Shown in pieces: positions 26,410 to 33,804 of a stretch of 64,000 bases of DNA. Source of the stretch: Corallococcus sp. AS-1-6 (GTDB lineage: Bacteria; Myxococcota; Myxococcia; Myxococcales; Myxococcaceae); contig NZ_JAIQDE010000024.1 in the NCBI RefSeq assembly GCF_020037015.1, positions 1-64,000 of the forward strand, in the 5' to 3' direction. Below the pieces are notes generated by a model, which saw nothing but the letters and a program-made list of their open reading frames with translations, was not told the DNA's origin and searched no databases. The position numbers and the translations under genes are program-made. The first letter of the stretch is position 1, and each line of letters begins with the position of its first letter.

Positions 26410-28287
26410 ATGGCACAGCCCAACGTTCCCATTCCGGATCCCGCCGGCGCGTCCACCGCCACGCTCCTCCAGCCCTACGGGCAGTACGTCCTCGTGCGCA
26501 AGCTGGCCGAGGGCGGCATGGCGGAGATCTTCCTCGCCAAGCTGCTGGGCGCGGACGGCTTCGAGCGCAACGTGGTGCTCAAGCGGATGCTGCCGACGCT
26601 GTCGGCCATCCCGGACTTCGTGGAGATGTTCCGCGACGAGGCGCGGCTGGCGGCGAAGCTGTCGCATCCGCACATCGTGCAGATCCACGAGCTGGGCTTC
26701 ACGGAGGGCTGCTACTACATCTGCATGGAGTACCTCGCGGGCGAGGACTTCTCCACGACGCTGCGGCTCGCGGGCCGGCGCCGGCAGTACGTGCCGCTGC
26801 CGATGGTGCTGCGGGTGCTCATCGACGCGGCGCGGGGCCTGCACTTCGCGCATGCCTTCACGAACGAGCAGGGCCAGCCGCTGAACGTGGTGCACCGGGA
26901 CGTGTCGCCGTCCAACCTGTACGTGACGTACCAGGGCCAGGTGAAGGTGCTGGACTTCGGCATCGCCAAGGCCGAGTCGCGGCTGGTGCAGACGCGCACG
27001 GGCGTGGTGAAGGGCAAGTACATCTACATGGCGCCGGAGCAGGCGCAGGGGAAGGAGGTCGACCCGCGCGCGGACGTCTTCTCCCTGGGCGTCAGCCTCT
27101 ACGAGGCCGTCACGCACGTGCGGCCCTTCTCCCGCGAGAACGACCTGGCGGTGCTCAACGCGCTGCTCCAGGGCGAGTTCGAGAAGCCGCGCGCGCTGAG
27201 GGCGGACCTGCCGCAGGGCCTGGAGGACATCATCCTCAAGGCCATGGCCTTCAAGCCGGAGGACCGGTACGCGACGGCGGAGGACTTCGCGGTCGCGCTG
27301 GAGGCCTTCGCCTCGGACTTCCAGGGCGGGGCCGCGAGCGCCCCGGCGCTGGGCACGTTCCTGCGCAACCACTTTGGCGAGGAGCGCGTCGCGGAGAAGA
27401 CGCGCATCCCCACGATGGCCACGCTCACCGCGGCGCGTCCGGCGGACCCCGAGCTCGCGGCGATTGCCTCCGCTGTCTCCGGCGCTGGGACGAACACGTA
27501 CGGGCAGCAGGTGTCCCGTCCGAGCGGCACGGGCGTGAGGGCGCTGACCGCGCAGAACCGGGCGGCCCCCGCGCAGGCGCAAGCTCCCGAGCCGGAGGTC
27601 CTGCCGAGCGCGCCCGTGGCGAAGCCCGCGTCCCGGCGCTGGCTCCTGGGCGTGGTGGGCGGCCTGGGGCTGGTGGCCGCGGGCGTGGCGTTCGTCGTCG
27701 CGCGGCCCGGTGGCACCGCGGCGAACGTGACGCCTCCGCCTCCGGTGCAGCAGGCCGTCGCGCCCGTGGCCCACAGCGGGACTCCGGCGGGCACGCAGGC
27801 TCCCCCGGTCGCGGCGCAGGGGGCTCCGGCCCCGGGGCCTGAAGGGACCCCGCCTGGCGACGTTCAGGGCACCGTGCGGGACGACCCGCCGGGCGGCGAC
27901 GCGGTGGCGGCGTCCGTGACGGATTCGCCCCCCGTGGACGACGGGGCGGAGGACACGTCCCCCCGCAGGGTGACGAAGCGGCCGGCGGCGAAGGAGCCGG
28001 TGTCGCTGGGCATCGACGACATCCAGCGCGTGGTGTCCGGCGGCCGCTCGAAGATCACCGGCTGCTTCGAGCGCTACAAGTCCGACCTGCCGGCGGCCTC
28101 GGGCGAGGTGCAGGTGGAGCTCACCATCGTGTCATCCGGCAAGGTGCGCGCGGGCACGCGCGGGCCGCTGGCGTCCACGGCGGTGGGCCGCTGCCTGGAG
28201 ACGCAGGCCCAGAGCCTGCGCTTCCCGGTGCACCGCGACCAGGAGGTCACGGTGTTGATGCCGTTCTCGTGGAAGGTGACGCAGTAG
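26410..28287 (+). CDS. Transmembrane Ser/Thr protein kinase with periplasmic gliding-type C-terminal domain
   Basis: 625-aa eukaryotic-like kinase. The catalytic domain spans ~25-290: GGMAEIFLAK (glycine loop), VVLKRM (lysine), HRDVSPSN (~162, myxobacterial form), DFGIAK (~181), APEQ. A Pro/Ala linker leads to one membrane helix (~410-433, WLLGVVGGLGLVAAGVAFVV), then a long Pro/Gly stretch outside. The last ~90 residues (SKITGCFERYKSDLP ... GEVQVELTIVSSGKV ... QSLRFPV) have the same layout as the C-terminal domain of the GltG-like protein at 11736-13088, including a Cys near the start. So the outer part may bind the same kind of periplasmic partner as the gliding machinery. All catalytic residues are present. 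Confidence 0.93.
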   Translation: MAQPNVPIPDPAGASTATLLQPYGQYVLVRKLAEGGMAEIFLAKLLGADGFERNVVLKRMLPTLSAIPDFVEMFRDEARLAAKLSHPHIVQIHELGFTEGCYYICMEYLAGEDFSTTLRLAGRRRQYVPLPMVLRVLIDAARGLHFAHAFTNEQGQPLNVVHRDVSPSNLYVTYQGQVKVLDFGIAKAESRLVQTRTGVVKGKYIYMAPEQAQGKEVDPRADVFSLGVSLYEAVTHVRPFSRENDLAVLNALLQGEFEKPRALRADLPQGLEDIILKAMAFKPEDRYATAEDFAVALEAFASDFQGGAASAPALGTFLRNHFGEERVAEKTRIPTMATLTAARPADPELAAIASAVSGAGTNTYGQQVSRPSGTGVRALTAQNRAAPAQAQAPEPEVLPSAPVAKPASRRWLLGVVGGLGLVAAGVAFVVARPGGTAANVTPPPPVQQAVAPVAHSGTPAGTQAPPVAAQGAPAPGPEGTPPGDVQGTVRDDPPGGDAVAASVTDSPPVDDGAEDTSPRRVTKRPAAKEPVSLGIDDIQRVVSGGRSKITGCFERYKSDLPAASGEVQVELTIVSSGKVRAGTRGPLASTAVGRCLETQAQSLRFPVHRDQEVTVLMPFSWKVTQ

Positions 28288-28296
28288 CCCGCGCCG

Positions 28297-28890
28297 TCAC
28301 AGGTCGCGGCGGGCGGACAGCGCCTTGGCGAGCGTGGCTTGGTCCGCGAACTCCAGGTCGCCGCCCATGGGCAGGCCCTGCGCGATGCGCGTCACCCGCA
28401 GGCCCATCGGCTTGAGCAGGCGCGTGAGGTAGAGCGCGGTGGCCTCGCCCTCGATGTCCGGGTTGGTGGCGAGGATGATCTCCTCCACCCGGCTGTCGTT
28501 GAGGCGGTGCAGCAGCTCCTTGATGCGCAACTGCTCCGGGCCCACGCCTTCCAGCGGGGACAGCACGCCGTGCAGCACGTGGTAGCGGCCCTTGAACTCG
28601 CGGGTGCGCTCCAGCGCCATCAGGTCGGAGTAGGTCTCCACGACGCACAGGGCGCGCTCGTCGCGGCGGTTGTCGCGACAGAAGCCGCACAGCTCCGAGT
28701 CGGTGAGGGAGAAACAGCGCACGCACAGGTGCACCTTCTCCTTCACCTCGCGGATGGCCTGCGAGAGGTCGACGGCGAACTCGCCCGGCGCCCGCAGGAT
28801 GTGGAACGCGAGGCGCTGGGCGGTCTTCTCACCAATGCCCGGCAGCTTCGCGAGCTGGGCGACCAGGCGATTCAGCGGATCGGGGGTCAT
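28297..28890 (-). CDS. recR: Recombination mediator RecR
   Basis: 197-aa protein of the RecFOR pathway that helps load RecA at gaps. A helix-hairpin-helix (LAKLPGIGEKTAQRLAFHIL) is at the N-terminus, followed by a four-Cys zinc finger (CVRCFSLTDSELCGFC, ~55-70) and a Toprim domain (CVVETYSDLMALE ... LATNPDIEGEATALYL). Full family length. It lies just after ybaB and downstream of dnaX, the standard bacterial order dnaX-ybaB-recR. Confidence 0.97.
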   Translation of the reverse strand: MTPDPLNRLVAQLAKLPGIGEKTAQRLAFHILRAPGEFAVDLSQAIREVKEKVHLCVRCFSLTDSELCGFCRDNRRDERALCVVETYSDLMALERTREFKGRYHVLHGVLSPLEGVGPEQLRIKELLHRLNDSRVEEIILATNPDIEGEATALYLTRLLKPMGLRVTRIAQGLPMGGDLEFADQATLAKALSARRDL

Positions 28891-28896
28891 CCGTCT

Positions 28897-29214
28897 TTAA
28901 TTAATGCCGGGGATCTTCACGCCGCCGGAGATCTTCGCCAGCTCCGCGTTCATGTGCTGACGGCTGCTCGCCAGGGCAGTGTTCACGGCGGCGGTGATGA
29001 GGTCCTCGAGCATCCCCGGGTCGTTGGGGTCGATGGCGCTCTTGTCGATCTTGATGCTGCGGATCTCCTGCACGCAGTTGGCGACGACCGTCACGCGGCC
29101 CTCGCCGGACGTCGCCTCGACGGTCTCTTCCGCCAACTGCTTCTTCCGCTCCTCGATCTTCTCGGTGAGCTTGTTCGCCTGCCGGATGAAGTAGTTCAGG
29201 TCGATGCCGGGCAT
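28897..29214 (-). CDS. ybaB: YbaB/EbfC nucleoid-associated protein
   Basis: 105-aa DNA-binding protein that forms dimers with tweezer-like helices. It has the family pattern: an N-terminal helix (LNYFIRQANKLTEKIEERKK), a beta sheet (ATSGEGRVTVVANCVQEIRS), then LEDLITAAVNTAL and a C-terminal helix. The ATG at 29214 was chosen because it is preceded by CGAGGAAG at good distance; the longer frame adds unrelated residues. It ends 6 nt before recR. Confidence 0.95.
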   Translation of the reverse strand: MPGIDLNYFIRQANKLTEKIEERKKQLAEETVEATSGEGRVTVVANCVQEIRSIKIDKSAIDPNDPGMLEDLITAAVNTALASSRQHMNAELAKISGGVKIPGIN

Positions 29215-29312
29215 GTGCTTCCTCGGTCCCCGGTCGTGGGAGCGCGGGGCCGCCATGGCGCCGCTCGGAGCAGGGACGTTGGCGCGCACCCTAGCGGGGC
29301 CGGGAGGCGTTG

Positions 29313-30944
29313 TCAGTCGTCAGGAGCGGCGGGGATGTCCGGGAGGTTGGCCGGTGGCCGCTCGGGCTCGTAGACCTGGATGTGTTCGATTTCGCCGCCC
29401 AGCATCTTGAGAATGGCCCGCACGGACGCGTGGGAGCGCACCTTGCCCTCGGTGGTCTTCTCGTGGGTGTTTCGGGTCTGGGTGTCCACCTCGGAGAGGC
29501 TCAAGCCCATGCCGCCCGGGAGGACGTCCTGGATCTGAGGCACGTCCGTGATGGTGAGCTTCACGGCGCGGCCGAAGTGTGACGCGAGCGCCGCGTCCAC
29601 GGTGGCCTTGCCCCCGGGCGACACCACGGCGGCCTTGTGGAAGGCGGCGGAGGGCGGGAAGCCCAGGATGATTTCGCCCGCCTTCATTGACTGGAGGCGG
29701 CCATTGGCGAGCGCCGTGCCGTGGCGCACGGACGTGGACTTGACGGTCTCCACGGCGGCGCGCCAGCGCTCGGGCAGGGAGCGGTTGGGATTGTCGCGGC
29801 TGGTGGCGACGGGCGCCATCGCGGGCGGCGGCTCGGGCTCCGGCGGCTCCGGTTCGGGGGCGGCGGGCTCCGCGACGGGGATGCACTCGCCGGAGGCACA
29901 GCCTTCCGCGGAGCCCTCTTCCGGGAACATGCGCTCGTCCACGTCCTCGTCGCCGTGGGGCGGAGGCTCGGGCGGGGCCACGGGCTCCGGCTTGCGCATG
30001 TTGGTGATGCGCACGGTGGGCGTGGCGGGTTCGGGCGCGCGCGCCGCGGGCGGGGGAACGGGAGCAGGGGGCTGGGCGCCGCCGTTGCGGAGGAAGGAGA
30101 GGGGACGGGCCGCGGACGGAGGCAGGTCGTCCATGACGACGCCCGGGGCCGGAGGGGCCTCCATCGCGGGGGCCGCGCCGCCGCCATTGCGCAGGAAGGA
30201 CAGCGGGCGCGAGGCGGACGGAGACAGGTCGTCCATCACCACCGGCGCGGGAGTCACGGCGGCGGGCGTGGGAACGGGGCCGCTGGCGCCGCCCCCATTG
30301 CGAAGGAAGGAGAGGGGACGGGCCGCCGAGGGGGACAGGCCCTCCATCAGCGCGGCCGGAGGCGTCCGGGTGGCCACTGCGGACGCACCGGCCGGCTCAC
30401 CGCGAGAGGGAAGCGCAGGCGCTTCGCCCGGAGCTCCGTGTGCGGCGGTGGCCCCCGCGTGCGGGGATGCGCCGCGAGCCTCGAAGGGCTGCGGCGTCGG
30501 TCCCGTGCGCGTGGACGCGTCCTGCGCTCCGAAGGGACGGGGACTCGCCCCCGCATGGGCCGAGGGGCCCGGTGCCTCGCGGGAGTGCCCGTTGGACGCC
30601 GGGGGCATCGGAGCACGCGCGTCGTCGAAGGGCCTGACGGTGGCCCCCGCGTGAGTGGACGGCCTCTGCGAGTCCTGCGCGCGCGGCGCTGCCCCCGCGT
30701 GCGCGGACGGGCCTTGCGCTTCGAACGGACGCGACGAGACCTCCGTGTGCGCGGATGCCCCCTGTGCATCGAACGGACGCGGCATGGCGCCCGTCTGCGC
30801 GGGAGTGTTCGGACCTTCGACGGGACGCGCTGCTGCTACGGGCGCCGGCGCGCGGACTTCGGCCTGGACGTCAGACGCGAAAGTTCGCGGGACCGGAGCG
30901 ACCTCCTGGCGCTCCGGTCGTGTTCTTCGCGCCTTCCGCGCCAA
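29313..30944 (-). CDS. dnaX: dnaX, tau-specific C-terminal part in a shifted frame
   Basis: This open frame is the +1 frame relative to the dnaX gene at 30871-32079 and overlaps its last 74 bases. The TTG at 30944 is only the first possible start, and I do not think it is used. The first ~370 residues are a Pro/Ala-rich linker with repeats (see 30036-30375). The last ~150 form a domain (LPERWRAAVETVKSTSVRHG ... AGEIILGFPPSAAFHKAAVV ... VKLTITDV) that looks like the C-terminal tau region which binds the polymerase alpha subunit and DnaB. A +1 shift would join the two parts into a tau of about 921 aa. The alternative is a true frameshift mutation or assembly error, but the overlap has no long homopolymer run. 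Confidence 0.8.
   Translation of the reverse strand: MARKARRTRPERQEVAPVPRTFASDVQAEVRAPAPVAAARPVEGPNTPAQTGAMPRPFDAQGASAHTEVSSRPFEAQGPSAHAGAAPRAQDSQRPSTHAGATVRPFDDARAPMPPASNGHSREAPGPSAHAGASPRPFGAQDASTRTGPTPQPFEARGASPHAGATAAHGAPGEAPALPSRGEPAGASAVATRTPPAALMEGLSPSAARPLSFLRNGGGASGPVPTPAAVTPAPVVMDDLSPSASRPLSFLRNGGGAAPAMEAPPAPGVVMDDLPPSAARPLSFLRNGGAQPPAPVPPPAARAPEPATPTVRITNMRKPEPVAPPEPPPHGDEDVDERMFPEEGSAEGCASGECIPVAEPAAPEPEPPEPEPPPAMAPVATSRDNPNRSLPERWRAAVETVKSTSVRHGTALANGRLQSMKAGEIILGFPPSAAFHKAAVVSPGGKATVDAALASHFGRAVKLTITDVPQIQDVLPGGMGLSLSEVDTQTRNTHEKTTEGKVRSHASVRAILKMLGGEIEHIQVYEPERPPANLPDIPAAPDD
30036..30375. repeat. Three repeats in the DnaX linker
   Basis: On the minus strand the shifted dnaX frame repeats the peptide LSPSAARPLSFLRNGG (variants LSPSAS, LPPSAA) three times, each separated by 25-35 Pro/Ala-rich residues. 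Upstream in the same linker (30390-30850) is a looser repeat around GPSAHAGA..RPF. Such conserved islands in a disordered linker look like short binding motifs. Confidence 0.75.
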
Positions 30945-32079
30945 GGCCCGCCGACAGCCGCTCCACGCGGGCCAGCAGGTCGGGAATCGAACCGGCCGGG
31001 GACAACTGGATGGCCTTGAGCAGCGCCATCTCCAGCGCCAGCCGGGGCTGCGCCGCTCGCGACACGTCCCAGATGCAGCCGTGCACGATGTCGAACAGCC
31101 GCGACAACTGCGCCGTGTCCGATTCCTTCGCCAGCGCCAGGAGCGCCTTCTGCTCGGACTCCGCCAGCTCCGCGGGCGCCTCTCCCAGCGACTTCGTCAC
31201 GAAGAGGTGCCGCAACTGCAGCGCCAGCTCCTCCGCCAGCCGCTTCAGGTCCAGGCCCCGGTTGAACACCTCGTCCACCCGGCCCAGCACGCGCTTCGCG
31301 TCCTTGCGGACCAGCGCCTCCGCGAAGTCCTGCACCACCGTGCGGTCGATGGCGCCCATCGCCTCCGCGACGGCCTCGTCCGTGGGGTTGGGACCGCACG
31401 ACGCCAGGATCTGATCCAACAGGCTCAGCGCGTCGCGCATGCCGCCTTCGGACTGGCGCACCACCAGCGACAGCGACTGCTCGGAGATGCCCGCGCCCTC
31501 CGCCTGGCAGATCTCCTTCAACCGCTGGAGCATCCGCGCCGCGGAGATGCGCCGGAAGTTGTGGCGCTGGCAGCGCGACAGGATGGTGTCCGGCAGCTTG
31601 TGCGCCTCCGTCGTCGCGAAGATGAACTTCACGTGACCGGGCGGCTCCTCCAGCGTCTTCAGCAGCGCGTTGAACGCCGCGCCAGAGAGCATGTGGACTT
31701 CATCGATGATGTAGATCTTGTGGCGGTCGCGCTGTGGCAGGTACTTCGCGTTCTCGCGAATCTCGCGCACGTTCTCGACGCCGTTGTTGGACGCACCGTC
31801 GATCTCCGCCACGTCCACGCTGGTGCCGGCGGTGATTTCGGTGCACGCCCGGCAGGTGCCGCACGGGGTCGCCGTGGGGCCCTGCTCGCAGTTGAGCGCC
31901 TTGGCGAGCAGGCGGGCGGCCGTCGTCTTGCCCACCCCTCGAGGACCGCAGAACAGGTACGCGTGCGCGACCCGGTCCATCTTGATGGCGTTCCCGATGG
32001 TCCGGACCACGTGCTCCTGGCCGGTCATGTCATCGAACTTCTGCGGGCGCCATTTGCGGGCGAGGACGAGGTAGCTCAT
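30871..32079 (-). CDS. dnaX: DNA polymerase III clamp-loader subunit DnaX (gamma-length product)
   Basis: 402-aa AAA+ ATPase in this frame. It opens MSYLVLARKWRPQKFDDMTG like other DnaX proteins; an ATG four codons earlier (32091) is possible. Walker A is GPRGVGKTTAAR. The zinc module is C..PCGTCRAC, Walker B is IIDEVHML, then sensor segments and the domain III collar (LALEMALLKAIQL). It stops at TGA 30873-30871 after only ~20 linker residues (ending PANFRV). This is the position where E. coli makes gamma. It is followed by ybaB and recR. Confidence 0.95.
   Translation of the reverse strand: MSYLVLARKWRPQKFDDMTGQEHVVRTIGNAIKMDRVAHAYLFCGPRGVGKTTAARLLAKALNCEQGPTATPCGTCRACTEITAGTSVDVAEIDGASNNGVENVREIRENAKYLPQRDRHKIYIIDEVHMLSGAAFNALLKTLEEPPGHVKFIFATTEAHKLPDTILSRCQRHNFRRISAARMLQRLKEICQAEGAGISEQSLSLVVRQSEGGMRDALSLLDQILASCGPNPTDEAVAEAMGAIDRTVVQDFAEALVRKDAKRVLGRVDEVFNRGLDLKRLAEELALQLRHLFVTKSLGEAPAELAESEQKALLALAKESDTAQLSRLFDIVHGCIWDVSRAAQPRLALEMALLKAIQLSPAGSIPDLLARVERLSAGLGAEGAKNTTGAPGGRSGPANFRV
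30889..30919 (-). promoter_or_regulatory. Putative recoding element in dnaX: SD-displaying hairpin and CCC slip codon
   Basis: On the minus strand GACCGGAGCG (30919-30910) and CGCTCCGGTC (30900-30891) form a perfect 10-bp stem with a 9-nt loop CCAGGAGGT, a full match to the anti-Shine-Dalgarno. The next codon in the dnaX frame is CCC (30891-30889) followed by G. If the proline tRNA slips one base onto CCG, translation enters the tau frame. Eighteen bases further is the zero-frame TGA. Confidence 0.5.
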
Positions 32080-32096
32080 GGGGACAACCATCTAAA

Positions 32097-32142
32097 CACG
32101 GCGGGCAAAAGGATCCATGGAACGTCCATTCCGCCCGCCGTG
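32097..32142 (-). other. Hairpin in the dnaX leader
   Basis: CACGGCGGGC (32097-32106) and GCCCGCCGTG (32133-32142) are exact inverted repeats around a 26-nt loop. It separates the FAD oxidoreductase from dnaX, ending only 18 bp before the dnaX start codon. On the minus strand only GTTTAG follows, so a weak terminator or a leader regulatory structure are both possible. Confidence 0.5.
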
Positions 32143-32156
32143 AGACGCACTCCGTG

Positions 32157-33695
32157 TCAGCGTCCGAGCGCCTGTAGCACCACGTTGGCCGCGTTGTGCC
32201 CGGCCGCGCCGATGACGCTTCCGGCGGGGTGGCAGCCCGCGCTGCAGAAGTAGAGCCCCTGCACCGGCGTCTCATAGGGCAGCCGGTCGGTGAACCCGCG
32301 CTTGTTGTCCACATGATGGATGTGGCCGCGGGTGATGCCGAAGTGGGACTCAATCTTCGGCGGCGTGAGCGCGAAGTACTCCTGCACCAGGTCGCTGGTC
32401 CCGGGCGCGAAGCGGTCGCAGATGGACAACAGGTGCTTCACGTAGCGCGCCTCCTCCTTCTCCCAGGTGGTGCCCTCCAGCTTCTCCGGCACCCACTCCA
32501 CGAAGAGGGCGGAGTTGTGGTGCCCTTCTGCGTCCTTCAGGGTCGGGTCCACCGTGGTGTGCACGTACCATTCGATGGAGGGGAACTCCGCCAGCCGGCC
32601 CGCCTTCGCCTCCTTGTAGCCGTGCGCCAGCGCCCCCAGCACGTCGTCCCCCTGGGGCAGCAGGTGGATGGTGGGCCCGAACTGGCCCCGGTCCTCCGGC
32701 AGGCAGGTGAAGGTGGGCAGCGACTTGAGGCACAGGTTCACCTTCAGCGTGGTGCCCGGCGCGGACAGCCCGTCCACCATGCTCCGGTAGTCCTGGTTCA
32801 GCGCCTTCGAGTCCACCAGCTTCAGCGTGCGGAACGGGTCCGCGTTGGAGACCACGACCTTCGCGGACAGCTCCTCGCCGTTCTCCAGCACCACGCCCTT
32901 CACCACGCCGCTGTCCACGCGCACCGACGCCACCTTCGCGTTCGTGCGCAACTGGGCGCCGTGCTTGCGCGCAAGCTGCGCGATGCGCTGGGTGACGGTG
33001 CCCATGCCGCCTTCGACGATCATCCACGTGCCGCCGCTGCCGGGCAGCCGGCAGAGGTTGTGCACCAGCAGGTTCATCCCCGTGCCCGGCGTGTCATAGC
33101 CGCCGTCCAGGCCGGAGAACGCATCGGTGACGGCGTACATCGCCTTCACGAAGTCGGACTTGTAGCCGAAGCGCTCCAGGTACTCGCGCGCCGTGCCCCG
33201 GCACAGCCGGATGAAGTGCTGGCGCAGGGCAGGGCGCACGTAGCGCTCCGCCGTCTCCTCCAGCGACAGGGGCGGCAAAAGCCACGCGGGCGCCAGGTCC
33301 TCGCGCAGCGCCGCCAACTCCTCGTTCATGGCGACGTGGGCGTTCCAGTCCGCCTCGGAGAAGAACTCGCGGAACTGCCGCTCCAGCTCCCGCTCATCCG
33401 AGCCGAAGAGCAGGTAGCGCTTGTCCATCGTGGGCAGGAAGTAGTGCGGGTCGCGGCGCTTGAGGGGCAGCTCCAACTGGAGCTCCTGGAGCAGCTCCGG
33501 CGGCATCAGCCCCAGGAGGTACGCGCCCGTGGAGACGCCCAGCTTCGGGGCGGTGCGGAACGGGTACTCCGTCTTGCACGCGCCGCCCACCTGGTCCTTC
33601 TCCTCCAGCACGGTGACCGACAGGCCCCGGCGCGCGAGCATCGCCGCCGCGACAAGTCCGTTGTGGCCCGCGCCCACCACGATGACGTCTGGCAT
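32157..33695 (-). CDS. FAD-dependent phytoene-dehydrogenase-like oxidoreductase
   Basis: 512-aa flavoprotein. The N-terminal dinucleotide-binding motif IVVGAGHNGLVAAAMLARRG and a matching EEKDQVGGACKTE are followed by an FAD/substrate domain; the C-terminus has GLYFCSAGCHPAGSVIGAAG, the second FAD contact typical of phytoene desaturase and retinol-saturase relatives (PNDRD family). The ATG at 33695 has a strong AGGAGG. No carotenoid genes are adjacent, so the substrate is unknown. It lies upstream of dnaX in the same direction and is divergent from the glycosyltransferase. Confidence 0.88.
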   Translation of the reverse strand: MPDVIVVGAGHNGLVAAAMLARRGLSVTVLEEKDQVGGACKTEYPFRTAPKLGVSTGAYLLGLMPPELLQELQLELPLKRRDPHYFLPTMDKRYLLFGSDERELERQFREFFSEADWNAHVAMNEELAALREDLAPAWLLPPLSLEETAERYVRPALRQHFIRLCRGTAREYLERFGYKSDFVKAMYAVTDAFSGLDGGYDTPGTGMNLLVHNLCRLPGSGGTWMIVEGGMGTVTQRIAQLARKHGAQLRTNAKVASVRVDSGVVKGVVLENGEELSAKVVVSNADPFRTLKLVDSKALNQDYRSMVDGLSAPGTTLKVNLCLKSLPTFTCLPEDRGQFGPTIHLLPQGDDVLGALAHGYKEAKAGRLAEFPSIEWYVHTTVDPTLKDAEGHHNSALFVEWVPEKLEGTTWEKEEARYVKHLLSICDRFAPGTSDLVQEYFALTPPKIESHFGITRGHIHHVDNKRGFTDRLPYETPVQGLYFCSAGCHPAGSVIGAAGHNAANVVLQALGR

Positions 33696-33804
33696 GGTCT
33701 TCCTCCTTGGGGAAAAGGCCGTTCCTAGTCGAGCCCTGGCCTCCCCGACAAACACCGTGCGTCTTGCGCTGGACGTCAGGGCCGGAAAGAGTCGCGCCCG
33801 CCCC

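Noticed and set aside
29313-30944. An independent gene starting at TTG 30944
   Set aside because: No ribosome-binding site at a fitting distance, overlap with dnaX, and a C-terminal domain that belongs to tau; best read as the second half of dnaX.
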